From: Acetobacteraceae bacterium
Lineage (GTDB): Bacteria > Pseudomonadota > Alphaproteobacteria > Acetobacterales > Acetobacteraceae
Direction: 5' to 3'
Assembly: GCA_947462945.1 (NCBI GenBank)
Contig: CANHTE010000148.1
Location: 1 to 5,059 of the forward strand
DNA length: 5,059 nt
Every line of letters starts with the position of its first letter. Position 1 is the first letter of the stretch. The notes beneath the pieces were generated by a model. That model was not told where the DNA came from and did not search any database. It saw nothing but the letters and a program-made list of their open reading frames with translations. Of the stretch, positions 4,987-5,059 are shown piece after piece. Both the position numbers and the translations under genes were made by a program.

Positions 4987-5059
4987 GCCAGCCCTCCGCG
5001 CGGACTCCTGGCGGACTCTGGCACGGGAGTATTCCAGGCGGTCAAGGGCCAATGGTGGC

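Noticed and set aside
4773..5052. Small - strand open frames upstream of int, possible cryptic excisionase or truncated gene
   Set aside because: They run through the repeat clusters and hairpins, have no HTH or other motif, and no good start.
6..5055. CCATTGGCC (6-14) and GGCCAATGG (5047-5055) near the window ends as element terminal repeats
   Set aside because: Only 9 bp match, the match does not extend, it is inverted rather than direct as att sites would be, and the window ends are arbitrary.
4958..5059. Possible tRNA 3' end as integration target
   Set aside because: No T-loop sequence, acceptor pairing or CCA-adjacent stem could be found on either strand.

Overview
This is a GC-rich window (roughly 60-65% GC by eye) from a proteobacterium. 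Codon use and protein style suggest an alphaproteobacterium, possibly Rhodospirillales/Acetobacteraceae, but nothing here fixes the taxon. It looks like one end of an integrated mobile element or genomic island. It carries a tyrosine integrase, a small serine recombinase, a toxin-antitoxin pair and a three-gene accessory operon. No tRNA, rRNA, CRISPR array or core housekeeping gene was found.

Left part (1-1610, + strand). A strong GC hairpin with a short T-run (41-88) is followed by an imperfect palindrome (108-133) that looks like an operator. Then comes a tightly overlapping operon: a small XRE/HTH regulator (168-398), a protein with one membrane segment and a beta-rich domain (395-904), and a protein with two membrane segments and a long helical cytoplasmic part (897-1610). 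The gene overlaps (ATGA, then 8 nt) indicate translational coupling. I do not recognise the two membrane proteins. The set is the best candidate here for an undescribed system.

Middle part (1663-2720, - strand). A DUF4258-type toxin (2145-2462) is followed by, and overlaps or nearly touches, an HTH antitoxin (1663-2133, or from 2148). A perfect 8+1+8 palindrome, CCTATCAATTTGATAGG, sits just upstream of the toxin and is the obvious autoregulatory operator. Upstream of that, four inverted repeats run back to back (2639-2719). One of them forms an intrinsic terminator that ends the resolvase transcript before the toxin-antitoxin promoter.

Resolvase part (2680-3434). A complete 193-aa serine recombinase (2731-3312, - strand) is bracketed by two mirror-image composite repeats. 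On each side an inner GTCTCA/TGAGAC palindrome lies next to an outer CCCTA/TAGGG palindrome. Further GTCTCA copies lie in the upstream region, which probably holds the resolution site and promoter.

Right part (3515-5059, - strand). A P4-type tyrosine integrase is split by one in-frame TGA at 4571-4573, so it is probably a pseudogene. Upstream of it lies an AT-rich region with at least six copies of a TTGTAAGAA-like 9-mer in two clusters around a hairpin, as expected for integrase arm-binding sites or an attP. The element may be locked in place by the integrase nonsense codon and maintained by the toxin-antitoxin module.
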